Of a stretch of DNA of 64,000 bases, positions 1-8,811 are shown piece by piece. Below the pieces are notes generated by a model. That model did no database searches, had not been told where the DNA came from, and was given only the letters and a program-made list of their open reading frames with translations. Both the position numbers and the translations under genes were made by a program. Numbering within the stretch: position 1 is the stretch's first letter; every line of letters starts with the position of its first letter. Origin of the DNA: Paraburkholderia panacisoli (GTDB lineage: Bacteria; Pseudomonadota; Gammaproteobacteria; Burkholderiales; Burkholderiaceae); contig NZ_VTUZ01000028.1 of the NCBI RefSeq assembly GCF_008369935.1, positions 62,001 to 126,000 on the forward strand. The letters run 5' to 3'.

Positions 1-1775
1 GCCTCCGCCCACAGCTGCACTGGACCGGCGCGCGCGGCGCCAACCGCCCGGGTGCCCGCTTGTACCTTTCTAGGTACTATGCCCTCGAGAAGATGCGAAT
101 CTGTCTAACGCCGGGTCCGCCGGATCTCACCACGCTACCGGATTGGGCGACCGGCTCAAGATACCGGGCACGCAAGCCTGTGCCTATACCGACTAACCGA
201 CTTCCATATCGACCGGACTCCGCGAGCAAAGGCCATTGTCGAAGAGCCGAGATTCAAAGCTGCCAAGCTTGGAAGAGACTGGACACTCAGAACCCTTGCC
301 GGGGACGCTCGTTGGCTCTGGACCCACCCGGGGTTGAGAAGCGGTCGGCGCGAACAGCGAAGAGGCGAGCGTGGTCTCTTCAACGCAATGGCCTTCCGCC
401 CCAAGGGAGTTGAAACAGACAACGCCCGTGCAGCCTGAAGGGCAGTCTTCGCGTCCGTCGGAATCAAACGTTCGCACAAGATGCACCCAGTGACAGGCGT
501 CCGTGACGGCGTAGTTTTTGGGACGCCGTGGTGAAGTGACAGATAACTGACAGATAGGCGCCAGATTTTGAAGACGTTAGGGGCGCTGGGCAAGCTGTCA
601 GATAACTAACACTTAAGTGTCAGTTTGGCGCCTCCGGACGGCGAGATTTTCGTGTTCTCCACGACCGCCCAGCACCGCATTGCTAAAGCCCACCTCTGCG
701 CGGACCGCTGTTGCACGCTTCCGTTGTCGGATTCAGGGGTCATTTGCCCCGAATGAGAACACTTGAGTTCCTGCACATCTTCGCGCAACTCTCGGATGCG
801 GCAGGAACAACTGACATCATCGCGTGCCGACGGGACGCATTGGCACAGGTATAAAGAGGCCCGCACGGCGCGGACTTGATCAGCAAACTGTGTCGGTCAC
901 TCGGCTTCAACACTGAACAGCACGCTAATGACCTCCTTGGATTTGGGTTTACAGGGCTGACGATAGACGCCAAATCGGGATTTTACAGCGAAGCCCTCCG
1001 CATTCCAGTGACGTCCCCCGCGTCGCCCTTTACGGCGAACATCTTTTTAACACTCCGTTCTCGCACGGCGAGCTATATCTGACTATGTGTGCGGCGACCA
1101 GGGGCCAACGTGCCATTTCCCGAGGCCGGCCCATATGGCCGCTTTGCGGTGGGGGCACGCGCGAAGCCAGTTTTGACCTCGCATCCCCTAGTGACCTCCG
1201 CCGCTTACTGGGTCGCGTTCGATAGCATGCGGAGAGACGCCGCGGGGTGTTGGCGACCCTCTGCTTCGGCTCGGGAAGTTACAGGAAACCTCATGGCTGT
1301 GCAGGCTACTGCTATTTCAACGTATTTCAAGAGGGCTACACCGACTTTCGAAGAGAAGAGGCGCAAATCGGCGCTGTGCCCAAATTTCGAAAGATCGACC
1401 CTCTCGCCGCGTATGGGACGGTTTCGCCTCAGTGCGGAGACGTCTCCATGCAAGCTGGGAAACGGTGAACGATTCGACCAATACCGACAACGATTCGATC
1501 ACAATCAGTCCGGGCCGCGTGCGTATGCGGCTTGAAAGCGGGGGGCGAAAGCTGAATATATTTGGTGCGCTTTTCTCCCGCTGTCGGTGTCTCCCAACAG
1601 CAAAGTTGGGTTGCAGCATTGCGCCACCAAGGATGGCCAGCGGAGGTCAAAGGTTTTCGCGGTTCCTCTCGCTGCGGTCGGTCGGGGATCTCTTGGGCCA
1701 AAATGGGCCGAGCGGAGAGATGGGCGTCGGGCGGCTTGGGGACAGTCGAGCCCGGATGGGCAGGGAGCGCGTTCT
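1..1775. other. Long non-coding or degenerate stretch
   Basis: No reading frame here looks like a real protein: open frames on both strands are short, overlap each other and have no recognisable motif or convincing ribosome binding site. The stretch lies downstream of parB and runs into the parS-like palindromes. Visible structure is a repeat cluster at 537-632 (listed separately) and a small hairpin at 1593-1610 (CCCAAC, six-base loop, GTTGGG). The region may be decayed sequence between the partition locus and whatever lies upstream of the window. Confidence 0.5.
537..632. repeat. Repeat cluster with TGACAGATA direct repeats and GGCGCC ends
   Basis: TGACAGATA occurs at 537-545 and 548-556, and TGTCAGATA at 596-604. 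Both groups are followed by GGCGCC (557-562 and 627-632). Between them lies a 12-base perfect palindrome ACACTTAAGTGT (609-620), inside a longer near-palindrome (604-625). The arrangement suggests two copies of a protein-binding or recombination site about 60 bases apart. I cannot assign it to a known recombinase or regulator, and no recombinase gene is nearby. Confidence 0.4.
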
Positions 1776-1799
1776 AAAGTGCCCGGATCAGGACGGTTA
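1776..1799. promoter_or_regulatory. Degenerate parS-like palindrome, copy 1
   Basis: This imperfect copy of the two perfect palindromes at 1856 and 1952 shares the GTNCCGGATCNGGAC core with substitutions in both arms. It is the outermost of three sites spaced about 80-100 bases apart just downstream of parB. Assignment as a ParB site is by position and symmetry only. Confidence 0.45.
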
Positions 1800-1855
1800 T
1801 TCGCGTGGCCGAACCTTGAGATTGGAGCAGGCGGTGACCTGTCTCTGTGTCGGTG

Positions 1856-1879
1856 AAACTGTCCGGATCCGGACAGTTT
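1856..1879. promoter_or_regulatory. Perfect 24-bp palindrome, probable parS copy 2
   Basis: A perfect 24-base inverted repeat with core CTGTCCGGATCCGGACAG flanked by AAA/TTT. It lies about 250 bases beyond the 3' end of parB, where plasmid centromere sites commonly sit. Copy 3 differs only in one symmetric base pair of the arm. Binding by the neighbouring ParB is inferred. Confidence 0.6.
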
Positions 1880-1951
1880 TTCGAGGTGGTGGGTGCGCTG
1901 GCCGAGAAGGGGTCGCCGTCGGTGGCAAACGACTCTGTTGTTGTGTCGTCA

Positions 1952-1975
1952 AAAGTGTCCGGATCCGGACACTTT
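1952..1975. promoter_or_regulatory. Perfect 24-bp palindrome, probable parS copy 3
   Basis: A perfect 24-base inverted repeat with core GTGTCCGGATCCGGACAC flanked by AAA/TTT, 96 bases from copy 2. Sharing everything but one symmetric pair with copy 2 suggests selection on dyad symmetry. The likely role is the partition centromere bound by ParB. Confidence 0.6.
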
Positions 1976-2130
1976 CGAGAGTCAACCAAGCAACAGGCCG
2001 AATCAACCACGATTACCGGTCGGCCATGATCCTGATTCTGCCGAATCGGGGATTAGGCGCAGAACGGGATTCTCGCGCGCGAGTTCCACGTTTGCCATTA
2101 AGAACCCACAATCTGCAGGTTCGCCTCGTT

Positions 2131-3102
2131 TCACTCCGGCCGCACGGAAAACATCTTTCCAATGTATTCCCTAATGTCAGACTCCTGTTCGTCTGTCATC
2201 ATTCCCGCCTTGAATTTCACGGTAAGCCCCTTGCTGTCCTTCGTGATGCTTCCGGCTTGCGCTTTGCCCGCAAAAATCTTCAAAATGCTTCGGCCCCCAG
2301 CATCGCTCGCAGACGTTCCCCGGCTGACATGCGAACTAATAGCCGACGCAACCTTGCTTTCAACCAAATCGCCCGCCACCACCAGCGGCCAAACCTCGGC
2401 GAGTGCTTTCAGACCACCCTCTCCCGTTTTCTTAAGGGCAAGAACGATGTCTTGGGCAGCTGAGCCGGCCAACAACGAAGGATTCAAGTCGAGATCCCGT
2501 TTAACAAAGTCGGGCAAGTCAGCGAACGCAAGGAACCTGTAGAGATCGCTTCGTGTTACGCCCATCACCTCGGCTAGTCGGGTTCGCTTTGGAAACTCGG
2601 ATTCGGCACGGCGAATTGCAATCGCGATCTCATAGTCTGACAAGTCGTCCCGGGTGACATTCTCCATTAAAGCAAGCGCGGCCATATCTTGGTCTGAGCA
2701 TTCAATCACGACCGTCTTGATGGTCTCCCTGTTAAGGAGCTTGTGAGCACGCCACCGCCGCTCACCCGCGACAAGTTGGTATGAAGTCTCGCCGACTCGC
2801 CGGGCAGTTACAGACTGAAGCAATCCGACCTCCCCGATCGAGCGCGCCAGTTCGGCAAGCTTCGTTTCGTTAAACTGCCGTCGAGGTTGCCAAGGATTCG
2901 GAGATATCTCGTCGATCGCAATTTCCGTGGCAGTGCCCTGCTTCTCAAGTTCCTGAATTCTTAGTTGAGCGACAGCTAAAGCGCTCGTAATCCCAGGCAT
3001 TGTTTGCGGGTTACGAGCAGATTTCTTGACCTCCCCTTTGAAATCGGCGGGCGTTGCAAGATTCGCAGTCTTCGCCAACAATTGCTCGCGGATATTGGTC
3101 AT
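2131..3102 (-). CDS. parB: ParB plasmid partition protein
   Basis: Centromere-binding partition protein of about 323 residues, acting with ParA to segregate the replicon. The ParB/Srx nuclease-like domain follows a 60-residue N-terminal tail and shows ISPNPWQPRR and LVAGERRWRAHK, matching ParB boxes I and II. The ALMENVTRDDLSDYEIA segment and a helix-turn-helix follow (RLAEVMGVTRSDLYRFL), and the C-terminal part is likely for dimerisation. The ATG at 3102 is chosen because its ATGA overlaps the parA stop, which indicates translational coupling. An in-frame alternative start lies 15 codons upstream, inside parA. Three palindromes downstream are the likely parS sites. The family call is secure; the binding specificity is inferred. 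Confidence 0.93.
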   Translation of the reverse strand: MTNIREQLLAKTANLATPADFKGEVKKSARNPQTMPGITSALAVAQLRIQELEKQGTATEIAIDEISPNPWQPRRQFNETKLAELARSIGEVGLLQSVTARRVGETSYQLVAGERRWRAHKLLNRETIKTVVIECSDQDMAALALMENVTRDDLSDYEIAIAIRRAESEFPKRTRLAEVMGVTRSDLYRFLAFADLPDFVKRDLDLNPSLLAGSAAQDIVLALKKTGEGGLKALAEVWPLVVAGDLVESKVASAISSHVSRGTSASDAGGRSILKIFAGKAQAGSITKDSKGLTVKFKAGMMTDEQESDIREYIGKMFSVRPE

Positions 3103-4313
3103 GCTGCCGACTCCTTCCAGTTTTTGACAAACATCTCGTCCAGCCATCTCGCGTACTGCATCATCGGCTGCTTTACACGTTGCAATGACTTTGCGCTCGA
3201 GTGGGTACTGACAATATCCAGCGCGGTCGAAAATGAAAGCGCTCCACCGCTCATCACGGAACTGGCGGGAATCTCAAACGGGTCTAGCCACCGACCGTAC
3301 GCGCTTTGCGCCCACTGGCGCACAACAGGTGCCGACGAGGTCTTGCCATAATCCACCTTGGATAGCAGCACTGAAATGAAGTCATAGACCTTGTCCTCCT
3401 CATATGGCAGAAAGTCTTCGGCTACGTCCGAAAAGAGCCGCCAAAAAGCCAATGAGCTGATGAAGTCCAGGTTCTCTGGAATCATCGGCATTACCAAGGC
3501 ATCAGCCGCGAGGAGCGCATTCAAGTTCATGTACGACAGCGACGGAGATGTATCTATCAGAATGTAGTCATATCGCGCGCGAAGCGGCTCCAACCCCTGC
3601 CGTAGCACGGACCAGAACCTGTAGCCCTGCATCGTCTTTTGCCTCGCAGGCAACAGGAACTCAGCCCCATACAGAAACGTGTGGCCGGGGATCACATCGA
3701 GACCGTCCCAATAGGTTGACTGGACTTTTGCACCCAGTCCGCCTTCAACGTTTTGGTCGTAGATGTAAGGCAGGACCGTATCCTCACCGGTGATCTCCTT
3801 CTCGGCATAGAGACCGCAAAGCTCCGAAGCCGATGCCTGCGGATCCAAGTCGATCAGCAAAACCTTTCGGCCGAAAAGAGTAAGGGCCTGCCCAAGACAA
3901 ACCGTCGTCGTCGTCTTTGCAGAGCCTCCCTTGAGCTGGGCGGTAGTCAGCACTTTCCCGCGAAAATCATCACCGCTCCCTTCGAGACTCGTTTGGTAAA
4001 TGTCCGAGGCCAACTTGATCCATACGCGCACTTCCGCCAGCGTAAAAGTCCGGCTACGTCCGCTCCCGTTTAATCTGCCTGCCGGAAGGCCCGAGTCGGC
4101 TTTCGTTACGAGATACTGGATTTGTTGACGGGTCAGATTGCACATCTCGGCGAGTTCGCTGATGGTATAGATCGGCGCCGTCTTGCGTGGGCGCGGCGCG
4201 AGAATCTGTTCTCGGAGGTTGTCAGCGAAAGGGGTGAGACTATCTGCGAACTCTGCAACTTCCCGAAGCGTGACTTTCCGCTCTTCCATCGGTAGGGTAC
4301 CTACGTGTGCCAT
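3099..4313 (-). CDS. parA: ParA partition ATPase, type Ia with N-terminal HTH
   Basis: Deviant Walker-A ATPase that moves ParB-parS complexes over the nucleoid. The N-terminal ~130 residues hold a MerR-like winged helix (ISELAEMCNLTRQQIQYLV), typical of P1/F-type (Ia) ParA proteins that also repress their own operon. The Walker A motif is KGGSAKTTT and the A' motif is VLLIDLDPQASAS. DYILIDTSPSLSYMNLNALL matches Walker B. Length (404 residues) fits P1-like ParA. The ATG at 4313 has GGAG nine bases upstream; a TTG 15 codons earlier is less likely. It is the first gene of the parAB operon, divergent from rep across the iteron origin. The palindrome TTTCTCGAGAAA (4401-4412) upstream could be an autoregulatory operator (inference). 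Confidence 0.94.
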   Translation of the reverse strand: MAHVGTLPMEERKVTLREVAEFADSLTPFADNLREQILAPRPRKTAPIYTISELAEMCNLTRQQIQYLVTKADSGLPAGRLNGSGRSRTFTLAEVRVWIKLASDIYQTSLEGSGDDFRGKVLTTAQLKGGSAKTTTTVCLGQALTLFGRKVLLIDLDPQASASELCGLYAEKEITGEDTVLPYIYDQNVEGGLGAKVQSTYWDGLDVIPGHTFLYGAEFLLPARQKTMQGYRFWSVLRQGLEPLRARYDYILIDTSPSLSYMNLNALLAADALVMPMIPENLDFISSLAFWRLFSDVAEDFLPYEEDKVYDFISVLLSKVDYGKTSSAPVVRQWAQSAYGRWLDPFEIPASSVMSGGALSFSTALDIVSTHSSAKSLQRVKQPMMQYARWLDEMFVKNWKESAA

Positions 4314-4400
4314 TCTGCACTTCTCCGTGTTTTGACGTTGAAGCGCAGAATACACCAAAGCGTGTAAACAAACCTACCAACTGCAGAAAACTCCTCGTTT

Positions 4401-4412
4401 TTTCTCGAGAAA
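4401..4412. promoter_or_regulatory. Palindrome upstream of parA, possible operator
   Basis: TTTCTCGAGAAA is a perfect 12-base palindrome about 90 bases upstream of the parA start. A half-site TTTCTCG recurs at 4431. Position and symmetry fit an operator for autoregulation by a type Ia ParA, but nothing in the sequence proves it. Confidence 0.3.
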
Positions 4413-4533
4413 CCCCGGCTAACCTACAGATTTCTCGACGTATTCGTCAACTGCCACCCGAATGGCGCCCCTGCGATCCGCGAAGATCAGAGCGGCTTTG
4501 AGTTCCAGCTGCGTAACAAGGGAGCGGCATGTC

Positions 4534-4938
4534 GACACAAAAAGCACCCCGGCGGCGTTTTTGTGCCGCACCTCCACCGACCGCTTTTATCGTTAATATT
4601 CAACAGCTTAAGGGACCGTGTTTCTTTGGGACAAGCGACAATGTCGAATGCTCGTCCAACATTGTCTGTAAGTTTATTAAACAAATAAACCCACCTACTA
4701 ACAAACAAGCTACAAAAAAGCCTTTCCAATCAATGATCCAACCTCTCAATAGGGACGGTTTTTGTGATCAGTAGGACGGTTTTTGTGTTGCAGCAGTTGA
4801 AAATTGGTACCTTCGGTGCGGAAATTGTGCAGAGCGGGGTGGAAGTTGGGAGCTGATGGGGCGGTTTTTGTGTGGCGTGCTTCGGCGGAGTGCTTGTATG
4901 CCGGTTGGCCTGCGGGCAAAAGGGGGGTGGTTTTTGTG
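4534..4938. other. Iteron-type replication origin (oriV)
   Basis: Repeated iteron with consensus GGNCGGTTTTTGTG. Direct copies lie at 4551-4565, 4752-4766, 4773-4787, 4858-4872 and 4924-4938, and one inverted copy at about 4534-4550. The pair at 4752 and 4773 is 21 bases apart, two helical turns, as expected for cooperative Rep binding. An AT-rich tract (roughly 4575-4740) lies between the outlying and main iterons and could be the melting region. A Rep_3 initiator gene follows immediately. The last iteron abuts the rep promoter, which predicts autorepression. I found no convincing DnaA box by eye. Confidence 0.82.
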
Positions 4939-4966
4939 TTGACACCCCTCGCGTGCCTGCTAGAGT
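4939..4966 (+). promoter_or_regulatory. Probable rep promoter
   Basis: A TTGACA -35 box (4939-4944) and a TAGAGT -10-like box (4961-4966) are separated by 16 bases. They directly follow the last iteron and precede rep by about 20 bases. A ribosome binding site AAGGA lies at 4974-4978. The adjoining iteron implies repression by Rep itself. Confidence 0.6.
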
Positions 4967-4988
4967 GCCGGGCAAGGAATTGACCTGA

Positions 4989-6395
4989 ATGGAAAACCAG
5001 AAACTCCCCGTTACCCCGCTTCAGCTTGCCTTGGACATCTACGAGGACATGTCCGGCCAAGGCACGTCTATAAGCGACGCGACGCGAGACATCGGTTATC
5101 TGCGCAATAACATCTTTACTCGGGTAGGCGGCCTCGGCATTGCCGCGCGCCGCGTGTTGGATGCTGCCTACTTCTTGGTTGCAGCAAAGGCACCGGACGA
5201 ACTCATAGATGACAGGGTTTATACCTTCACGGCCGAGATCAACTACTTCAAGTGGTTGATGCGTTACGACAGTCGAAACCACAGCCACCTCATCGCCCAG
5301 ATGAGAGCCGCTGCAAAGGCTCGTGTCGAAATCATGACGGCGCCCTCGATCGAAGAGCTCACGGACAAGGATGCGTGGGGAACTATCAGCCTGCTGGGCG
5401 ACTGCTATATCGATCGCAATCTCGTTTGTATTTTGCTGTCGGGGCGAGTGATCAAGTACCTTATCAGCCCCTACAAGGCGCACTGGCTTAGCTTGCGGGC
5501 GTCCACTGCATTTTCGCTCTCGCTATCGAGAGCGATTTACGACCGGTTGATTCCGTGCGAAGGCTTGGGCGTGACCGAATGGTTCGCATACGAAGACGTC
5601 CTTGAGTGGCCAGGTAAGGTCGGCGAGTCTCGAAAGGAAGTGAAGGAGTTTAAGAAGCGATTTCTTGAGCCAGCCATCGCGCAGCTCAACGAAGTATCGG
5701 ATTTCGATGTTAGCTGGGAAGCTAACGGCGATCGGCTACCTCCGGAGAAGCTAAAGATCCGCTTTCGTTTTACGAAAAAGCAGGGAGCCGACGCGGCGCG
5801 CGCGGGAATTGACGATTCGATGTACCTCATCCTTCACGACGAGTTTGCTTTCGGCCCGCCCGAATTTGAGCGCCTGGCACAGAATCGGGCGGAGTGGACT
5901 GACCAGCGACTAATGCAGGCCGTTGAATACACGCGACACCGACTGAACGAAGGAAAAATAACCTCCAGTCCCAAGGGCTACCTATGGAAGGCGCTCATGG
6001 GGAACTATCGAATCGGTGACGCCGACAGGAAAATGGCAGCTGTAAAGGCCACTCTTCTGAAGGACAGCACGAACACAATTAGCTCGCGTCACGCCTCCCA
6101 AGCAAATCTCAATGCCAGCATTGAAGCCCAGAACGAAGCCGCCAAGGCCAAAATTGCGAACGAGGCCAAGATCGGCCGAGAGCTCTTTGAAGCTGCTGAC
6201 GCCGCCACTCAACGAGAACTGTTCACCTCTTTTGTGAGAAGCCTGATGCCACAGCGATTGATCGAGAAGCAGGGGCTTAAACGGGACAAACTGAGTCCGC
6301 AGAACATCCTCACTGAGGATCGGGTTGTAGCGGACTCGTTTTGCACACATGTCTTCGCGAAGAGAAAAAAGATCTCAGGTGTCCTGTCGAATTAG
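4989..6395 (+). CDS. Plasmid replication initiator, Rep_3 (RepB) family
   Basis: Initiator that binds iterons and opens the plasmid origin. The 468-residue protein has the tandem winged-helix layout of Rep_3 proteins: an N-terminal WH1 region (about 100-240, including LISPYKAHWLSLRASTAFSL and RAIYDRLIP) and a WH2 region (about 240-390, including RLKI-type basic strands and SSPKGYLWKALMGNY). An Ala/Glu-rich helical tail follows. Family members are often 300-400 residues, so this one is long, as are many Burkholderiales relatives. ATG 4989 has AAGGA ten bases upstream. It sits directly behind the iterons and is divergent from parAB, the classic replication-partition arrangement. Confidence 0.88.
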   Translation: MENQKLPVTPLQLALDIYEDMSGQGTSISDATRDIGYLRNNIFTRVGGLGIAARRVLDAAYFLVAAKAPDELIDDRVYTFTAEINYFKWLMRYDSRNHSHLIAQMRAAAKARVEIMTAPSIEELTDKDAWGTISLLGDCYIDRNLVCILLSGRVIKYLISPYKAHWLSLRASTAFSLSLSRAIYDRLIPCEGLGVTEWFAYEDVLEWPGKVGESRKEVKEFKKRFLEPAIAQLNEVSDFDVSWEANGDRLPPEKLKIRFRFTKKQGADAARAGIDDSMYLILHDEFAFGPPEFERLAQNRAEWTDQRLMQAVEYTRHRLNEGKITSSPKGYLWKALMGNYRIGDADRKMAAVKATLLKDSTNTISSRHASQANLNASIEAQNEAAKAKIANEAKIGRELFEAADAATQRELFTSFVRSLMPQRLIEKQGLKRDKLSPQNILTEDRVVADSFCTHVFAKRKKISGVLSN

Positions 6396-7073
6396 TCTCT
6401 TTTGGCATAAGCCTTCGGTAGTTGGAGTTCACGGTCTTAGAACATGCGGTCACCTCCTCCACGCAGCCACCCATACGAATCACCGTCGAAAATGACTAGC
6501 GCGACTCCTTCGCAGCCCCGGATCCATCGTGGCGGTAACGACCTCCGTCCCACTTGCAGCAAAGGTTTAGTTGGCGACGCGAAGACGGGACTTTTTTGCC
6601 TTTTATTTCGTTCGTAGTCCTTTGAATCGATCGCCAGTGGTCTCTCTTGGGAGCCAGCAAACGATACTGGTCAACATCAATGTTCGGCATTAGTTCTGCG
6701 GTGGACCTCGGACCAAGATCAATGCGTTGGCGCTCGCCGAAAAGCAGCAGTTCGCTGCCGAATATATGGCTCAAGGGGGAAGGGCAATACGTATCAGCAC
6801 GAAACGGGAACATTCAAAAATGCCTTGGGGAGAACGGCGTACACGGCGTGGCTACGGGCGAAGATTGCGGCCGCTTGAAACGAGGAATGTTCATTCGCAG
6901 AATTCCGCTACGGGTTAGAAATCGCCCCTCGCAAGCTTGTGCGGCTGAACCGGTAGCAAAGTGGAAGGTCACTTTCGCCTGCGCAGACAGACCTGAACCG
7001 ATGTACCCGCGGACAAGTGGCATCTTGGGCTGCGGGGTTTTAGACCTTGCGGAAAACGTCACCCTCGAGATTC
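6396..7073. other. Intergenic stretch after rep
   Basis: No gene is supported here. A 60-residue open frame starting near 6727 (beginning ALAEKQQFAAEYMAQGG) has a plausible amphipathic start but turns into low-quality basic sequence. It could be the stub of a small plasmid protein. Other frames overlap each other on opposite strands. No clear terminator for rep was found. Confidence 0.4.
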
Positions 7074-7619
7074 TTAGAGGCCGGCCATACGCGCTGCGAG
7101 ATTCAAAGCTGTCTCTAGCTCTTGCAAGCGAGAAATCATTTTCACGATATCGGGCGACTCGATCCGAATATACTTACCGCCGCGCCCTACAGACATCTTG
7201 ATCGATCGCGGTAGATGGCTTGGTGGCTCGCCACGGACCAATGAATCCAAAATCTGCGTGACAGTCAAATCCGAGCGTTCCCCAAGTTGTCCGGCGCGCG
7301 TGGTCAGTCTTTTCACTCCGATGACTGCGACGAGTTCGGTGAGGGCGTCGACCACTCGAAACGAGACACGGGGCTCGGGTCCGAACACTCGTAGAACTTC
7401 GGGCGGAAGGCGAGCGGCCTTAAGCGCCTTGGACACATGACCTTTCGAAACGGACAACCCGATTGATAACTCCAGCTGCGTTGCAAATACGCGCGCGTCA
7501 AGCAACCGTTGATAAAAACGTCCGTAGGTGAGGGCAGATGCCTTCCGATCTCGCAACAACATTTGATGCTGAAGGGCTTGCTTGCGCCACTCGACAGGGT
7601 GCGGTGTTTGAAGGCTCAT
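7074..7619 (-). CDS. ParB/KorB-like helix-turn-helix DNA-binding protein
   Basis: A 181-residue protein with a ParB/KorB-type HTH in its first half (FATQLELSIGLSVSKGHVSKALKAARLP), where ParB proteins carry their centromere-reading HTH. The N-terminal ParB/Srx domain is absent, so it should bind DNA without CTP-dependent clamping. That suggests a global plasmid regulator rather than a partition protein. ATG 7619 is preferred over a TTG 23 codons upstream because GGGT precedes it and the extra residues lack family character. An imperfect dyad at 7645-7667 and two perfect palindromes at 7777 and 7965 lie in its upstream region and are the obvious operator candidates. DNA-binding assignment is good; its targets are inferred. 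Confidence 0.68.
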   Translation of the reverse strand: MSLQTPHPVEWRKQALQHQMLLRDRKASALTYGRFYQRLLDARVFATQLELSIGLSVSKGHVSKALKAARLPPEVLRVFGPEPRVSFRVVDALTELVAVIGVKRLTTRAGQLGERSDLTVTQILDSLVRGEPPSHLPRSIKMSVGRGGKYIRIESPDIVKMISRLQELETALNLAARMAGL

Positions 7620-7734
7620 TGTTGACCCAATGGTGAAATAGTTGAAATTTCCAACTTTGGAATTTTCCTGGGCCGGTGCCAATGTCAAGTAGCTAAGAAG
7701 CCAGGTTACATTATCTGCAACAAATAACGTGTTC

Positions 7735-7754
7735 AGCCCCCCACTTGTGGGGCT
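7735..7754. terminator. GC-rich hairpin, possible terminator or operator
   Basis: CCCCAC-TT-GTGGGG forms a tight hairpin extended by flanking AGCC/CT bases and followed by ATTGTTT. It could be a weak terminator, or another dyad in this operator-rich intergenic region. The U-run is poor. Confidence 0.3.
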
Positions 7755-7776
7755 ATTGTTTCGCTTGTTGCAATAG

Positions 7777-7798
7777 GACCGTCAACCGGTTGACGGTC
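7777..7798. promoter_or_regulatory. 22-bp perfect palindrome, operator copy 1
   Basis: Perfect inverted repeat with core CCGTCAACCGGTTGACGG, flanked by GA/TC. The same 18-base core recurs at 7967-7984. It lies between the ParB/KorB-like gene and the transfer cluster, positioned to control both divergent units. Confidence 0.6.
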
Positions 7799-7964
7799 TT
7801 AATCCGCGGCGTTCGTCGCAACTTATTGACCAATAAGAGAGAGTCCGAAGTCGTGGCTCTATGAAAATGTGAAACTGCGAAACGCTTCAGCCGAGATTCT
7901 AGCGCTGATTCAGGCCACGAATTCCCTCAAAAGCTATACGTTTTGCCGCACCATTCCGCCTTAA

Positions 7965-7986
7965 CCCCGTCAACCGGTTGACGGGG
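7965..7986. promoter_or_regulatory. 22-bp perfect palindrome, operator copy 2
   Basis: Perfect inverted repeat with the same 18-base core as copy 1 but flanked by CC/GG. It lies 124 bases upstream of the virB8-like start. The centre-to-centre distance between copies is 188 bases, about 18 helical turns, compatible with looping between two bound dimers. The bound protein is inferred to be the neighbouring HTH protein. Confidence 0.6.
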
Positions 7987-8109
7987 GCAACACGCTTTTT
8001 TATGGCCGATGCGCTTGCCTGGAAAGCACGCAAAAATCGCGGTCCTTTTGCATGACTGGCATCCCATGCGGACTGATTCAATTGATACGGCCCAATTGGA
8101 TCAACCGTC

Positions 8110-8811
8110 ATGCGTCTCTTCCGCAGCAAAAAACAGATTGCCCTCGCCGTCGCTCCTGGTGGCTATTCGGAAGACGATCCCGAAAAGATCATCTTCGATA
8201 ACGGTGCGCGCCTGCGTGTCGAGGCCAATCACTGGAAAACATTCTGCTTCATCCTGGCGTTTATCGCGGGTGGGGCGGTGTACACGCGCAATCCTCCGCC
8301 CTCCGAAGTGAAGGCGTACGGCGTGTCGTCGGATGTGAACGGACACGCCGTGACGACCCAACTCACTGCATACAAGCCAGACGACCAGGCCATCCGCACA
8401 TCGCTTAAAGAAACCGTTGAGCGCTGGTGGACTATCGAGCCGGTGTTGACCGACGACATCCAGAAATCGCGCATGGCCCGCAACATCAACGCGGTCAAGG
8501 CGATGATGGTTGGCAATGCGCGTAACCAGTTTGGCGACTGGATCAGGAGTGACGCGCCGTTTCAGACAATTACGCTCAATCCCAAGCTCGTGCGTGAGGT
8601 CAAGGTAACAAACATCGCGCTGCTGGAAGACTCGACTGCCGTTGTTGAATTCACCACCAGCACTACTCAGTCCCCGACCGACAAGCCCGTCGTTCAGAAG
8701 TATGCGGTGACGTTCCGATACCAGATCGTCCCCCCAACGTCTGAAGACGCGCTCGGCGCGAACGCGTTCGGCGTGTTCTACCCGCTGTTCTCCCTACAGA
8801 AAACCCAATGA
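8110..8811 (+). CDS. VirB8/TrbF-like type IV secretion inner-membrane protein
   Basis: Bitopic inner-membrane scaffold of type IV secretion systems. The 233 residues comprise a short cytoplasmic tail, one membrane segment around 45-60 (FCFILAFIAGGAVYT) and a periplasmic NTF2-like VirB8 domain. Typical features are the TVERWWTIEP helix, the ARNINAVKAMMVGNARNQFGDWI segment and the closing strands VVQKYAVTFRYQIVPPT. Length matches the family (220-240). Its stop overlaps the start of the virB9 remnant (ATGA), so it heads an operon. It appears intact although its partners downstream are damaged. Confidence 0.83.
   Translation: MRLFRSKKQIALAVAPGGYSEDDPEKIIFDNGARLRVEANHWKTFCFILAFIAGGAVYTRNPPPSEVKAYGVSSDVNGHAVTTQLTAYKPDDQAIRTSLKETVERWWTIEPVLTDDIQKSRMARNINAVKAMMVGNARNQFGDWIRSDAPFQTITLNPKLVREVKVTNIALLEDSTAVVEFTTSTTQSPTDKPVVQKYAVTFRYQIVPPTSEDALGANAFGVFYPLFSLQKTQ

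Noticed and set aside
1432..2463. 343-codon plus-strand open frame
   Set aside because: It runs through the parS-like palindromes and antisense to parB, with arginine-rich composition and no motif; a shadow frame.
4746..5483. 245-codon minus-strand open frame over the origin and rep start
   Set aside because: It is antisense to rep and translates the iterons; there is no start context and no family.
6647..7201. 184-codon plus-strand frame between rep and the KorB-like gene
   Set aside because: It overlaps the convincing minus-strand gene at its end and has no ribosome binding site or motif.
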